Positions 26,744 to 35,062 of a stretch of DNA of 64,000 nucleotides are shown here, in pieces (within the stretch, counting starts at the first letter, position 1; every line of letters starts with the position of its first letter). This DNA is from Candidatus Latescibacterota bacterium (GTDB taxonomy: Bacteria; Latescibacterota; UBA2968): NCBI GenBank assembly GCA_022824945.1, contig JAJDYX010000005.1:62001-126000 (forward strand), read 5' to 3'. A model generated the notes under the pieces. It ran no database searches. It was not told the DNA's origin and was given only the letters and a program-made list of their open reading frames with translations. Both the position numbers and the translations under genes were made by a program.

Positions 26744-27388
26744 ATGAACGTATTAATCACCTCGGGCAAAACAGCATTAGCCCGGACACTATCAGAGAAT
26801 TTATCGAAAGAGCACGAAGTCGTATTGACCGATCTCGTAGATGTAGAAACAGATTGCGACTTTGTTAAATGCGAACTCGGGCACGAAGGAGAAACCGAAG
26901 CCCTCGTGCAGGGAATGGACGCCATAGTACACCTCGCGAAACTGCCCGAAGAACTAAAAAATGATGAACGGGAAATAGACTTTCAAACCCGGTGTACTTA
27001 TAACATCATGCACGCAGCCAAAGAAGAGAACGTACCGCATGTCATCTATATCAGTTCCCTGAGCTTATTCGAATCCTGCGACCCCAACTGGAACGTCACA
27101 GAAGTCTGGGCACCGCGACCCACAACAGAATCGGCACCCATGGCGCGCTACCTGGGTGAATTTACCTGTCGAGAATTTGCGCGAGAGCACTCCGTCCGCG
27201 TAACCTGCTTGCGATTTGGAGATATTGACGGCGATGGCGACACCGCATTGACAGCAGAAGACGCTGTAAAAGCCATCGGCAAGGCACTCGTGACAGGCGG
27301 ACCCATGTGGCAGGTATTGCACGTGCAATCAGACGTTGAAAATGCACGGTTCCCCACAAACCAGGCAAAGCAAACATTGGGACTTTAA
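26744..27388 (+). CDS. Short-chain dehydrogenase/epimerase-like protein, atypical
   Basis: A 214-residue extended-SDR-like protein (MNVLITSGKTALARTLSENL, MDAIVHLAKLP, VIYISSLSLFES, VRVTCLRFGDID). The catalytic YxxxK seen as YALSK in the next gene is here PMARYLGEF, so neither Tyr nor Lys is kept in place, and the Gly-rich nucleotide loop is degenerate. It may be a non-catalytic partner of the next gene. AGGAG precedes the ATG; gap to the next start 13 bases. Confidence 0.65.
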   Translation: MNVLITSGKTALARTLSENLSKEHEVVLTDLVDVETDCDFVKCELGHEGETEALVQGMDAIVHLAKLPEELKNDEREIDFQTRCTYNIMHAAKEENVPHVIYISSLSLFESCDPNWNVTEVWAPRPTTESAPMARYLGEFTCREFAREHSVRVTCLRFGDIDGDGDTALTAEDAVKAIGKALVTGGPMWQVLHVQSDVENARFPTNQAKQTLGL

Positions 27389-27401
27389 TAACGAGGTAAA
27401 C

Positions 27402-28124
27402 ATGAAAGTCGTAATCTACGGAAGCAATGGCCAATTGGGACCGCACGTAGTAAAAGCTCTGGAAGGACATGTAGAACTGCGCTTAACGGACCTGGAGCCT
27501 TATGACACCCCGCACGAAATGATGATCGTAGATGTATCAGACCCCGATGCGGTCAGCCGCGCGGCAGAGGGAATGGACGCGATCATCAACTTATCCGTCT
27601 TGCGCCCCCACCGACAGATCGCCTTTGACGTAAATACCATGGGATGCTACAACATCATGCGCGCAGCAGTCGCACACGGGATCCCGCGGGTCATCAACAC
27701 AGGACCGCACTTCACCGTCCAGGGCGCACCCTATGAGGCACTGGATTACAATATCGGTCCCGACGTACCACCCAAACCCAGCACAAATCTATACGCCCTA
27801 TCCAAGGGCCTGGGACAAGAAATCTGTCGAATCTTTGCTGCGCAGAGCGACGTCTATGTACTGTGTTACTTATTCTACATCTTCTGCTATCACGACGACC
27901 TGTCAAGACCCGGCCTGAACCGCCCGTTCCTCGTAACCTGGCGAGATGCATCAGCGGCATTCTTACCGGGCCTGACCATCGATCTCAAAACACTGCCATC
28001 GCAATGCGAAGTCTTCAACATCTTTGCAAACCGACCACACCAGAAATTCTCAAATGAAAAAGCAAAGCGCATCCTGGGATGGCAGCCGAAGGATGAATTA
28101 GAGCATACTTATAGAAAAAAATAA
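27402..28124 (+). CDS. NAD-dependent epimerase/dehydratase family protein
   Basis: A 240-residue extended SDR: nucleotide loop IYGSNGQLGPHV, MDAIINLSVLRPHRQ, INTGPHF and the catalytic YALSK with upstream Ser/Thr region. Short for the family, with a reduced C-terminal substrate domain. GAGG 6 bases before the ATG at 27402 sets the start. Last gene of the 22384-28124 run; a nucleoside-sugar or sugar-acid epimerase/dehydrogenase role fits the context but is not shown. Confidence 0.75.
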   Translation: MKVVIYGSNGQLGPHVVKALEGHVELRLTDLEPYDTPHEMMIVDVSDPDAVSRAAEGMDAIINLSVLRPHRQIAFDVNTMGCYNIMRAAVAHGIPRVINTGPHFTVQGAPYEALDYNIGPDVPPKPSTNLYALSKGLGQEICRIFAAQSDVYVLCYLFYIFCYHDDLSRPGLNRPFLVTWRDASAAFLPGLTIDLKTLPSQCEVFNIFANRPHQKFSNEKAKRILGWQPKDELEHTYRKK

Positions 28125-28179
28125 AAATTCGACTTTGAAACCCTGAAAGAGGAACAAAAAGATCAGCACAGCATCCGCT

Positions 28180-28431
28180 ATGACTATACCTGCAATTCAT
28201 CCAGGAGAACACCTCGCCGAGGAGTTGAAAGAACTCGACCTGAGCACAGCATCACTCGCACGACAGATTGAGGTGCCTGCCAACCGAATCACCAAAATCC
28301 TCAACGGGCGATGTGCAATCACTGACGATACAGCCCTGAGATTGGCTCATTTTTTTGACACCAGTGCAGAATTTTGGCTAAATTTGCAGAAGCTCTATGA
28401 GTTACGGATTGCCAAGGAGAAAATTCGATGA
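28180..28431 (+). CDS. HigA-family antitoxin/Xre regulator without adjacent HigB
   Basis: An 83-residue HTH protein: HPGEHLAEELKELDLSTASLA, IEVPANRITKILNGRCAIT and ALRLAHFFDTSAEFWLNLQ are the HigA/VapI pattern. The 55 bases upstream cannot hold a HigB toxin and none follows. Instead its TGA overlaps the ATG of an ABC-type ATPase gene, so this regulator is wired to the ATPase-TOPRIM pair. It may repress that operon or act as its antitoxin. Confidence 0.85.
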   Translation: MTIPAIHPGEHLAEELKELDLSTASLARQIEVPANRITKILNGRCAITDDTALRLAHFFDTSAEFWLNLQKLYELRIAKEKIR

Positions 28432-29681
28432 TTACGTCGATTCGACTTGTAAATTTCAAAAACTTCGCCGACGAAACCTTGCGCGTAGGCCCATTCACCG
28501 TAATCGTGGGCGCGAACGCCAGCGGCAAAAGCAATATCCGCGATGCCTTCCGCTTCCTGTGCGGCATAGGTATCGGCTATACGCTGGCGGAGATTATAGG
28601 TGGAGTATACGGCTCTGGTGGTCAACGTGATTGGGAACCGATCCGCGGTGCAGCCAATGAAATCATCCGCTTTGGACAAGAGAAGTTTTCTATTGAGATG
28701 GAATTGGACGATGGGAGAGCGCATTATATGATTGAGATCGGTCATCACGAAAGAAAACCTGATGAATTTCAAATAAAAAAAGAAAAACTCATAGTCGAAT
28801 CAGAGACGATCTACACAGCTCACTGTGACGGTGAAAGTCTCAGGGTTCGCGGCGCGTGGGACAAAGAACAGAAAGAGATTTTGCTTGAATCAAATCAAGC
28901 AGTTCTGACGCAGCTCACAATACCGCCTATCCCGATTGAATCAAAAAGACAGGAAGCATTTTTTGAGCTTCTACCAAAGATATCACAGCCTTCTTTCACT
29001 CTGTTGGAAATGTATTTTCGTGAACTATCGCCAGGCCGAATGCGAGAGTCCTCTCTCCCTGGTGCGAAAATGTTAGGCAACTTCGGTGAGAATTTGCCGA
29101 CTGCACTGGAGGAAATCTGCACCGACCCCAAGCGACAGGAGATTCTGACGAGTTGGATACACGAACTCACACCCATGGATGTGCAGGGGTTCGAGTTCCC
29201 GCGTGATCCGAGTGGTCGAGTCCATCTCATGCTCTGTGAGACAAACGGCAGTAAGGTGTCGGCCGACAGCGCATCGGACGGCACGCTACGTTTTCTCGCC
29301 ATGCTGGCTGCATTGCTCGGCAAATATCCCGAGGGCTTGCATTTCTTTGAAGAGATCGACACAGGCATTCATCCGGCGCGGCAATCGCTCTTGCTCGAAC
29401 TGATCGAAAAGCAGGCTGCAAAGGAAAAAGTTCAGATAATTACCACCACCCATGCGCCAGATCTATTGACCTTTGTCAACGACAGCACATTTGAGAACAT
29501 GTCCGTCGTTTGCCGACTTGAAAACTCTCACGACGCCATTATCCGCCGAGTTGCCGACTTGCCCAATGCCAAAGAACTGCGCAAGTCTCAGGGGCTGGGC
29601 AAACTCCTTGCCGAAGGCTGGATAGAAACCGCACTCGCCTTCACCGAAGACTACGACGAAGCGGAAGGTGACGGCGAATGA
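28428..29681 (+). CDS. SMC/RecF-like AAA ATPase (AAA_15/AAA_21 type)
   Basis: A 417-residue ABC-class ATPase: Walker A VGANASGKSN (about residue 29), a large insertion, signature-like SADSASDGTLRFLAM (about 284), Walker B GLHFFEEIDTGIHP and H-loop ITTTHAPDLL. These are the OLD/RloA/AriA-type ATPases used in overcoming-lysogenization-defect and related defence systems. No TOPRIM domain is fused; the next gene supplies one. ATGA overlaps at both ends couple it to the HigA-like and TOPRIM-like genes. Confidence 0.85.
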   Translation: MITSIRLVNFKNFADETLRVGPFTVIVGANASGKSNIRDAFRFLCGIGIGYTLAEIIGGVYGSGGQRDWEPIRGAANEIIRFGQEKFSIEMELDDGRAHYMIEIGHHERKPDEFQIKKEKLIVESETIYTAHCDGESLRVRGAWDKEQKEILLESNQAVLTQLTIPPIPIESKRQEAFFELLPKISQPSFTLLEMYFRELSPGRMRESSLPGAKMLGNFGENLPTALEEICTDPKRQEILTSWIHELTPMDVQGFEFPRDPSGRVHLMLCETNGSKVSADSASDGTLRFLAMLAALLGKYPEGLHFFEEIDTGIHPARQSLLLELIEKQAAKEKVQIITTTHAPDLLTFVNDSTFENMSVVCRLENSHDAIIRRVADLPNAKELRKSQGLGKLLAEGWIETALAFTEDYDEAEGDGE

Positions 29682-30241
29682 ACATCCTCATCATTCCCGA
29701 AGACTTCCGCAAAGATCAATATATCCTAAAACCCCTCTTCACGCGGCTCTTTCGATCCATTGGCAAGCCGCGTGTACGTGTTGAGATTTGCCTTGATCCT
29801 CTGCTTGGCGGCGTCGGAGAAGCACTGAAATCAGAGCGTATTGAAGAGATCATCAGAAAACACGAAGGAATGACCGACATCTTCATTTTGTGCGTTGATC
29901 GCGATGGCAATGAAGGACGGCGTCAGAGACTCGACCAGATCGAAGGAGAATTTGGGGATATTCGGGTATTCCTCGCCGAAAATGCTTGGGAAGAGATTGA
30001 GACCTGGGTACTCGCGGGCCTAAATTTGCCCACGGATTGGAATTGGCGGACCGTACGATCCGAAGTACACGTCAAAGAAATCTACTTCGAGCCGCTTGTC
30101 GCCCAGCGCGGCTTATCGGACGCGCCCGGCGGTGGTCGAAAGCCTCTCGGAGAAGAGGCTTCGCGCCGGATTGACGCGATCCGACGAAAATGTCCCGAGG
30201 ATTTTGATGCTCTTGCCCGACGTCTCGAAGCTGCGGTATAA
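29678..30241 (+). CDS. TOPRIM-like (DUF4276-type) protein paired with the ATPase
   Basis: A 187-residue protein. An N-terminal acidic loop (ILIIPEDFRKDQYIL) and the DxD station ILCVDRDGNEGRR, followed by AENAWEEIETWVLAGL, give the order of a TOPRIM catalytic core as in DUF4276/RloB/AriB-type proteins. The first motif has PED where GEG/VEG is usual. A metal-dependent nuclease partner of the upstream ATPase is inferred. The DUF4276 label is from memory. It starts in the ATGA overlap with the ATPase gene. Confidence 0.65.
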   Translation: MNILIIPEDFRKDQYILKPLFTRLFRSIGKPRVRVEICLDPLLGGVGEALKSERIEEIIRKHEGMTDIFILCVDRDGNEGRRQRLDQIEGEFGDIRVFLAENAWEEIETWVLAGLNLPTDWNWRTVRSEVHVKEIYFEPLVAQRGLSDAPGGGRKPLGEEASRRIDAIRRKCPEDFDALARRLEAAV

Positions 30242-30384
30242 TACCTGAGCGAAGTTTGATAAGACGCTAAAACAGACTTAATCCTTTTTAGTGAACAACT
30301 TATCTCGTTCAGAGAAAGGGCCTATAAAAAAGGAGAGTTATACATAATAGTGCCAAAAGTGCTTGGCAAGATGGAGGACAAGAA

Positions 30385-31683
30385 TTGAGACCCATTGAAG
30401 ATTCTATAAAAGACTATGTTAAACAGTTAAAGTATATACCATATCAGGTATCCTTATTTTTTGAATATATTCAAACAGCTGCATATGATGAGAAAAAAAA
30501 ATCTTTGTTGCCATCTAAGTCAGACGTAAACAACCAATCGAGTAATATTCGGCTTGCTTTAGAGTATATGCTTAGTGCTTGTGAAATGGCTAATAAAGAA
30601 CATTACGATTTGGAAAGTAATATATACAAAAAGAAACGAAATAAACTCACTTTGACAGTTCAAGAACGGTTGAAAATTTTGCGTAATACTTCTAGTTTTC
30701 CCGTTTCTCCAAAATTGGCAGTAACACAATCACTGTCTCAAAAGATGAATTTAGAAAATCAAGAGGACGGTGTAATAGATGATTCTAATTTCTACCAGCT
30801 ATATCAGAGATTGTCAGATTATATGCATGTGCAGGAGACGGAGAGCAACAGTGATCTGATAAATGCGTTACAGACAGCAATCGAAGGCGTGTGGAAGATT
30901 GCACAGATGTTATCAAAATTTTTGTCTATTCATGTAATAAAAATATCGGATTGCGATATTTTGGTTTCCACAAATTTTCACGGTATTTATTGCTATCAAG
31001 TAAACCTGTCAGACTTTGAGTATAAAGCAAATGGTGATAATTTATACTCATGGCATGTTTACATGGATGATTCTAACTTGATTTACAAGGAAAAAGTAGA
31101 TTATGACAAATATGCTGGTTACGATAATTTGCGTAGATTAGAGGAAGGTGTAATTTTTGGTCGGCTAATATATGATATAGGGCAGGGTTCTTACAAAGAA
31201 CATCAAGTAGATTTGTTCAAAAAGGGTCTACGGTTCCAAATACGTGGATGCTGTGCGACAAAGAGAGAACTTCGACAGAAGCACTTAAAATCCGCTAAAC
31301 AAAATTATGAAAAATTATTGAAACAGTGTCCTGAATGTTACTCAGCTTTGAATAATCTTAGTTGTGTAAAATTAAATATCAGTCGGAGATACCATTCAGA
31401 TTACATGTGCGATTTAGAAAATGCTATGCGTCATGGAAATTTTAGTCCTATACCTTTTTTTAATAAAGGTTTTGTTGCTTTTATTGATTTTATCACATCT
31501 TCTAGTTTTTCATCTGAAAAAGAAAAAATGGATGCTGCATTAATAGTTTGTGATAATTTTAAGCGAGTATCAGAACTGTCACATAATTCGCGAATCCCCG
31601 CCACATTATTGTCGTTGCAAATAATCAATGCTAATCCATATTTACATTCTGCGTATCGGAAGAAATATGGGGATTCTTTTTAG
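30385..31683 (+). CDS. A+T-rich unknown protein with TPR-like segment
   Basis: A 432-residue protein. TTG start supported by GGAGG 7 bases upstream; an ATG at that ribosome-binding site would stop after five codons. The N-terminal half is helical and charged (residues 1-185), the middle has beta-rich stretches (STNFHGIYCYQVNLSDFEY), and residues about 290-350 look like a TPR-type helical repeat with a Cys cluster (GCCATKRE, QCPECYSALNNLSC). I do not recognise a family. Base composition is much A+T-richer than its neighbours, consistent with horizontal acquisition next to the ATPase-TOPRIM operon. Confidence 0.6.
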   Translation: MRPIEDSIKDYVKQLKYIPYQVSLFFEYIQTAAYDEKKKSLLPSKSDVNNQSSNIRLALEYMLSACEMANKEHYDLESNIYKKKRNKLTLTVQERLKILRNTSSFPVSPKLAVTQSLSQKMNLENQEDGVIDDSNFYQLYQRLSDYMHVQETESNSDLINALQTAIEGVWKIAQMLSKFLSIHVIKISDCDILVSTNFHGIYCYQVNLSDFEYKANGDNLYSWHVYMDDSNLIYKEKVDYDKYAGYDNLRRLEEGVIFGRLIYDIGQGSYKEHQVDLFKKGLRFQIRGCCATKRELRQKHLKSAKQNYEKLLKQCPECYSALNNLSCVKLNISRRYHSDYMCDLENAMRHGNFSPIPFFNKGFVAFIDFITSSSFSSEKEKMDAALIVCDNFKRVSELSHNSRIPATLLSLQIINANPYLHSAYRKKYGDSF

Positions 31684-31733
31684 TAAAATTTTGAAACTCA
31701 GCCCCATTGTATATAATCACAAAAAATAGACAG

Positions 31734-31769
31734 ATTCACCGATTCGTTTAGCGAAACGCGATGCGATAA
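31734..31769 (-). pseudogene. Fossil of the 3' end of a toroid-lyase-like gene
   Basis: ATTCACCGA (31734-31742) and AACGCGATGCGATAA (31755-31769) match without change the contiguous 3' end of the gene at 38294-40090 (38292-38315), but a 12-base insertion separates them. On the minus strand the match encodes the C-terminal YRIAFR of that protein. Only this scrap remains in the 186-base gap before 31870. Confidence 0.4.
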
Positions 31770-31869
31770 ACCCCTGAATATGGAAATTCAGACACAAAAT
31801 CGAAAGGACTGAGATTCGTATAATATCCAGTGACTTTCTCTCGCAACTCCTGTCATAAGGAGAACAAAA

Positions 31870-33099
31870 ATGAAAATCCGACCCGACCTCGTTCCGGAGA
31901 CCGAGCGGAACAACCTCGAAGTCATCCAGCTCACGGATGAATCGGTCCCCTCATCACACATTTACATGGAAGCGCAGATCTTCACGCCCGACTCCCAGCG
32001 GCTAATTATTCACCGGTCTGCACATCCCCACGGCTCTGATCCAAAGGACCCCGAACACCAGTTCCTCGTCTGCAACATAGAAGACCATTGCAGCTTAACA
32101 CCAATCACCACCGAACTCGGAACTACGGGACCATCCATCTCACCAGACGGCGAATGGCTCTACTACTTCGTCAACGAAACAGAGCCTGGAGGCGGGAGGC
32201 TAACACTCAAACGCGTCAAAATGGACGGCACAGAACGCGACACCATCTATGTCCTGGACCACGCCATACCCGACACCGACTTCCGATTGAGCCGACCGTA
32301 TCCCCTCTCAACCATCTCATCTGACGGCAAGCGCATCGCCATCTCGGGATTCCTCGGCGACGGCAAAACCGCAGGCGCACCCTGGGGCCTCCTCGTCTTT
32401 GAAATTGAAAAACCATCGGTACGCCTGATCTTTCACGGACCCTCCTGGTGCAACATCCATCCACAATACACGCGCCAGACAGACCCTGTCGCCTCCCACG
32501 ACATCATGATCCAGGAAAACCACGGCAACACCGCATCGCCCGACGGCAGCGTAGAAACGCTCGTCAGCGGACGGGGTGCAGACATTCACCTCATCCGGGA
32601 CGACGGCACGGCACTGCGCGACTTCCCATGGGGACGGGACGGAAACGAATTCTGCCAGGGGCATCAATGCTGGCAGGGACAAAGCGACATCGCCATCACA
32701 AGCACGAGCACCCGCGAACCCGCTGAAAGACAACTCATCTCGGGACGCGCCGCAACTCACGTCGGAGACGAAGGCATCAACACCCCCGGCGGATGGCGAA
32801 ACGACCTGTCCCGATCCTTCGACACGCCCGACTTCTGCCATTTCGCAACAGACATCGACGGAAAACGGCTGATCACGGACGCAGGTCCAATAGATGCGGG
32901 CGGAGCCGTCTGGTTATTCGACCTCCCCGAAGAAGAGGAAGGCGCACTCGCAAATGCCCGTAAAGTCGCAGACCCCGGATCCTCCTGGCAAAAACACACG
33001 CACATCCACCCCTTCCTCTCCCCGGATGGACAATCGGGCTTCTTCAACTCCGATGAAAGCGGCACATTACAGGCGTATATGGTACGCGGTTGGTCTTAA
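31870..33099 (+). CDS. TolB/WD40-like propeller protein resembling oligogalacturonate lyase (PL22)
   Basis: A 409-residue cytoplasmic beta-propeller: repeated SPDG/SSDGKR blade motifs (ISPDGEWLYYF, ISSDGKRIAISG, LSPDGQSGFFNSD). The family-like His sites are the SHI/IIHRSAHPHG region, FHGPSWCNIHPQ, QENHGN and the C-terminal SWQKHTHIHPF. This fits PL22 oligogalacturonate lyases, which cleave unsaturated galacturonate dimers at a Mn2+ site in a propeller. I cannot align the metal ligands exactly, so a generic propeller protein remains possible. AAGGAG before ATG. First gene of the 31870-37182 run. Confidence 0.6.
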   Translation: MKIRPDLVPETERNNLEVIQLTDESVPSSHIYMEAQIFTPDSQRLIIHRSAHPHGSDPKDPEHQFLVCNIEDHCSLTPITTELGTTGPSISPDGEWLYYFVNETEPGGGRLTLKRVKMDGTERDTIYVLDHAIPDTDFRLSRPYPLSTISSDGKRIAISGFLGDGKTAGAPWGLLVFEIEKPSVRLIFHGPSWCNIHPQYTRQTDPVASHDIMIQENHGNTASPDGSVETLVSGRGADIHLIRDDGTALRDFPWGRDGNEFCQGHQCWQGQSDIAITSTSTREPAERQLISGRAATHVGDEGINTPGGWRNDLSRSFDTPDFCHFATDIDGKRLITDAGPIDAGGAVWLFDLPEEEEGALANARKVADPGSSWQKHTHIHPFLSPDGQSGFFNSDESGTLQAYMVRGWS

Positions 33100-33123
33100 A
33101 CAAGATTGAAAGGAGATACCAAA

Positions 33124-35052
33124 TTGATTCCCCGACAAGTGCTATTCGGCAATCCAGAAAAATCCATGACTCGGATCAGTCCCGACGGCGAATATCTGAG
33201 CTACCTCGCGCCAGTGGAAGGCGTTTTGAACGTCTGGGTAGCCGAAGTAGATGATCCCGACTCAGCCAGGCCGATCACCAATGACGAAGAACGCGGCATC
33301 CGCTACTACGACTGGACCTATGATGGCCAGCACATCCTGTACTACCAGGATGCCAAAGGCGATGAAGACTGGCACGTGTACGCGACGAATATCGCCACAG
33401 GCGAGACCCGAGACCTGACACCCTTTGAAAAAGTCAACGCGCAGATTCTCTCGGTCAATGAAAAGACGCCCAACGAGATCCTCATCGGCATCAACAACCG
33501 CAATCCGCAGCTACACGACGTCTATCGAATCGCGCTTTCCACTGGCGAACGGACCCTTGTCGAAGAGAATCCGGGCTTTGTCTCTTACCTATTCGACAAC
33601 GACGATCACACGCGTTTTGCCATGACGTTTTCGCCAACCGGGGGACAAGAGATCCTCCAACGGGACGAGAGCAACCAGTGGCACCCCTTCCTGGAAGTCC
33701 CCAACACCGACGCCCTGACGACCTATCTGACCGGCTTCGACAAATCAAACCAGGTCCTCTATATGATCGACAGCCGCAAGCGAAACACGGCCGCCTTGTT
33801 TACCCTTGATCTGGCGTCCGGCAAACAAGAACTGGTGGCCGAGGACGACCACGCGGATGTGGGCGGGATGCTGGTTCATCCGACAGAGAAACACATGCAA
33901 GCCGTGTCGTTCACTTACGACCGCAACCGCTGGCACGTCCTGGACCCGGCGATTCAAGAAGACATGGATTACTTGCACTCGATAGAAGACGGCGAATTAT
34001 CCATCACCAGCCGCACACTCGACGACCGCTTGTGGACAGCGGCCTATGTCCTGGACAACGGGCCGGTCAAATACTACCTGTACGACCGCACCAGGAAACA
34101 GGCGACTTACCTGTTCAGCAACCGCACAGACCTGGACGAGTACCAACTGGCCAAGATGCATTCGCTGACCATCAAATCCCGCGACGGGTGGAATTTGGTC
34201 AGCTATCTGACGCTCCCTACCGACAGCACCCCTGACGAAGACGCCCGGCCAAGCAATCCGGTACCACTGGTTTTGCTGGTTCACGGGGGTCCCTGGGGAC
34301 GCGACATCTGGGGCTACGATTCGCAGCATCAGTGGCTGGCGAACCGCGGTTACGCCGTGCTGAGCGTCAACTTCCGCGGCTCGACCGGCTTCGGCAAGGA
34401 GTTCACCAACGCTGGCAATGGCGAGTGGGCCGGCAAAATGCACGACGACTTGATTGACTCTGTCAACTGGGCGATCCGTGAAAAGATCACGCAGCGCGAC
34501 CAGGTGGCGATTATGGGCGGTAGCTACGGCGGATACGCGACCCTGGTCGGGCTGACCTTTACGCCTGAGACATTCGTCTGCGGCGTCGATATTGTCGGCC
34601 CGAGCAACCTCGTCACATTGCTACAAAACGTACCGCCTTATTGGGTCCCAATCCTGCCGATGATGAAAGACCGCGTAGGTGACTGGACCACAGAGGAGGG
34701 CCAGAAATCCTTGCTGGCCAAATCGCCGCTTGCGCGCGTAGATCAGATCCAGCAGCCTCTGTTGATCGGCCAGGGTGCCAACGACCCGCGCGTCAAGCAA
34801 GTCGAATCCGATCAAATCGTCGAGGCGATGAAACAAAAAAACATCCCCGTGACCTACGTGCTTTATCCAGACGAAGGGCACGGATTCGCACGGCCGGAAA
34901 ATCGCTTGTCGTTTTACGCCGTCGCTGAGGCGTTCTTGTCCGAGCACCTGGACGGGCGATTTGAACCGGTCGGAGAGGACTTTCAAGGATCGAAAATTCA
35001 GGTGCCAGAGGGCGCGGACCAGGTCCCGGGACTCCAGGCGGCTCTGGAGTAA
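33124..35052 (+). CDS. S9 family (prolyl oligopeptidase-type) serine peptidase
   Basis: A 642-residue protein: N-terminal seven-bladed propeller (about 1-360; SPDGEYLSYLAP, DWTYDGQHILYYQD) and C-terminal alpha/beta-hydrolase domain. Catalytic residues are Ser in MGGSYGGYA, Asp in GANDPRVK and His in DEGHGFARP; the oxyanion region is LLVHGGPWGRD. Cleaves short peptides, usually in the cytoplasm; there is no signal peptide. The TTG at 33124 has AGGAG 8 bases upstream, whereas the TTG at 33106 overlaps that site. Starts 24 bases after the propeller gene. Confidence 0.9.
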   Translation: MIPRQVLFGNPEKSMTRISPDGEYLSYLAPVEGVLNVWVAEVDDPDSARPITNDEERGIRYYDWTYDGQHILYYQDAKGDEDWHVYATNIATGETRDLTPFEKVNAQILSVNEKTPNEILIGINNRNPQLHDVYRIALSTGERTLVEENPGFVSYLFDNDDHTRFAMTFSPTGGQEILQRDESNQWHPFLEVPNTDALTTYLTGFDKSNQVLYMIDSRKRNTAALFTLDLASGKQELVAEDDHADVGGMLVHPTEKHMQAVSFTYDRNRWHVLDPAIQEDMDYLHSIEDGELSITSRTLDDRLWTAAYVLDNGPVKYYLYDRTRKQATYLFSNRTDLDEYQLAKMHSLTIKSRDGWNLVSYLTLPTDSTPDEDARPSNPVPLVLLVHGGPWGRDIWGYDSQHQWLANRGYAVLSVNFRGSTGFGKEFTNAGNGEWAGKMHDDLIDSVNWAIREKITQRDQVAIMGGSYGGYATLVGLTFTPETFVCGVDIVGPSNLVTLLQNVPPYWVPILPMMKDRVGDWTTEEGQKSLLAKSPLARVDQIQQPLLIGQGANDPRVKQVESDQIVEAMKQKNIPVTYVLYPDEGHGFARPENRLSFYAVAEAFLSEHLDGRFEPVGEDFQGSKIQVPEGADQVPGLQAALE

Positions 35053-35062
35053 TGAGAACCAC

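Noticed and set aside
28125-28179. HigB toxin upstream of the HigA-like gene
   Set aside because: Only 55 bases are available and their translation has no RelE/HigB features.
33106-33123. Longer start for the S9 peptidase
   Set aside because: The TTG at 33106 lies upstream of and through the AGGAG that correctly positions the TTG at 33124.
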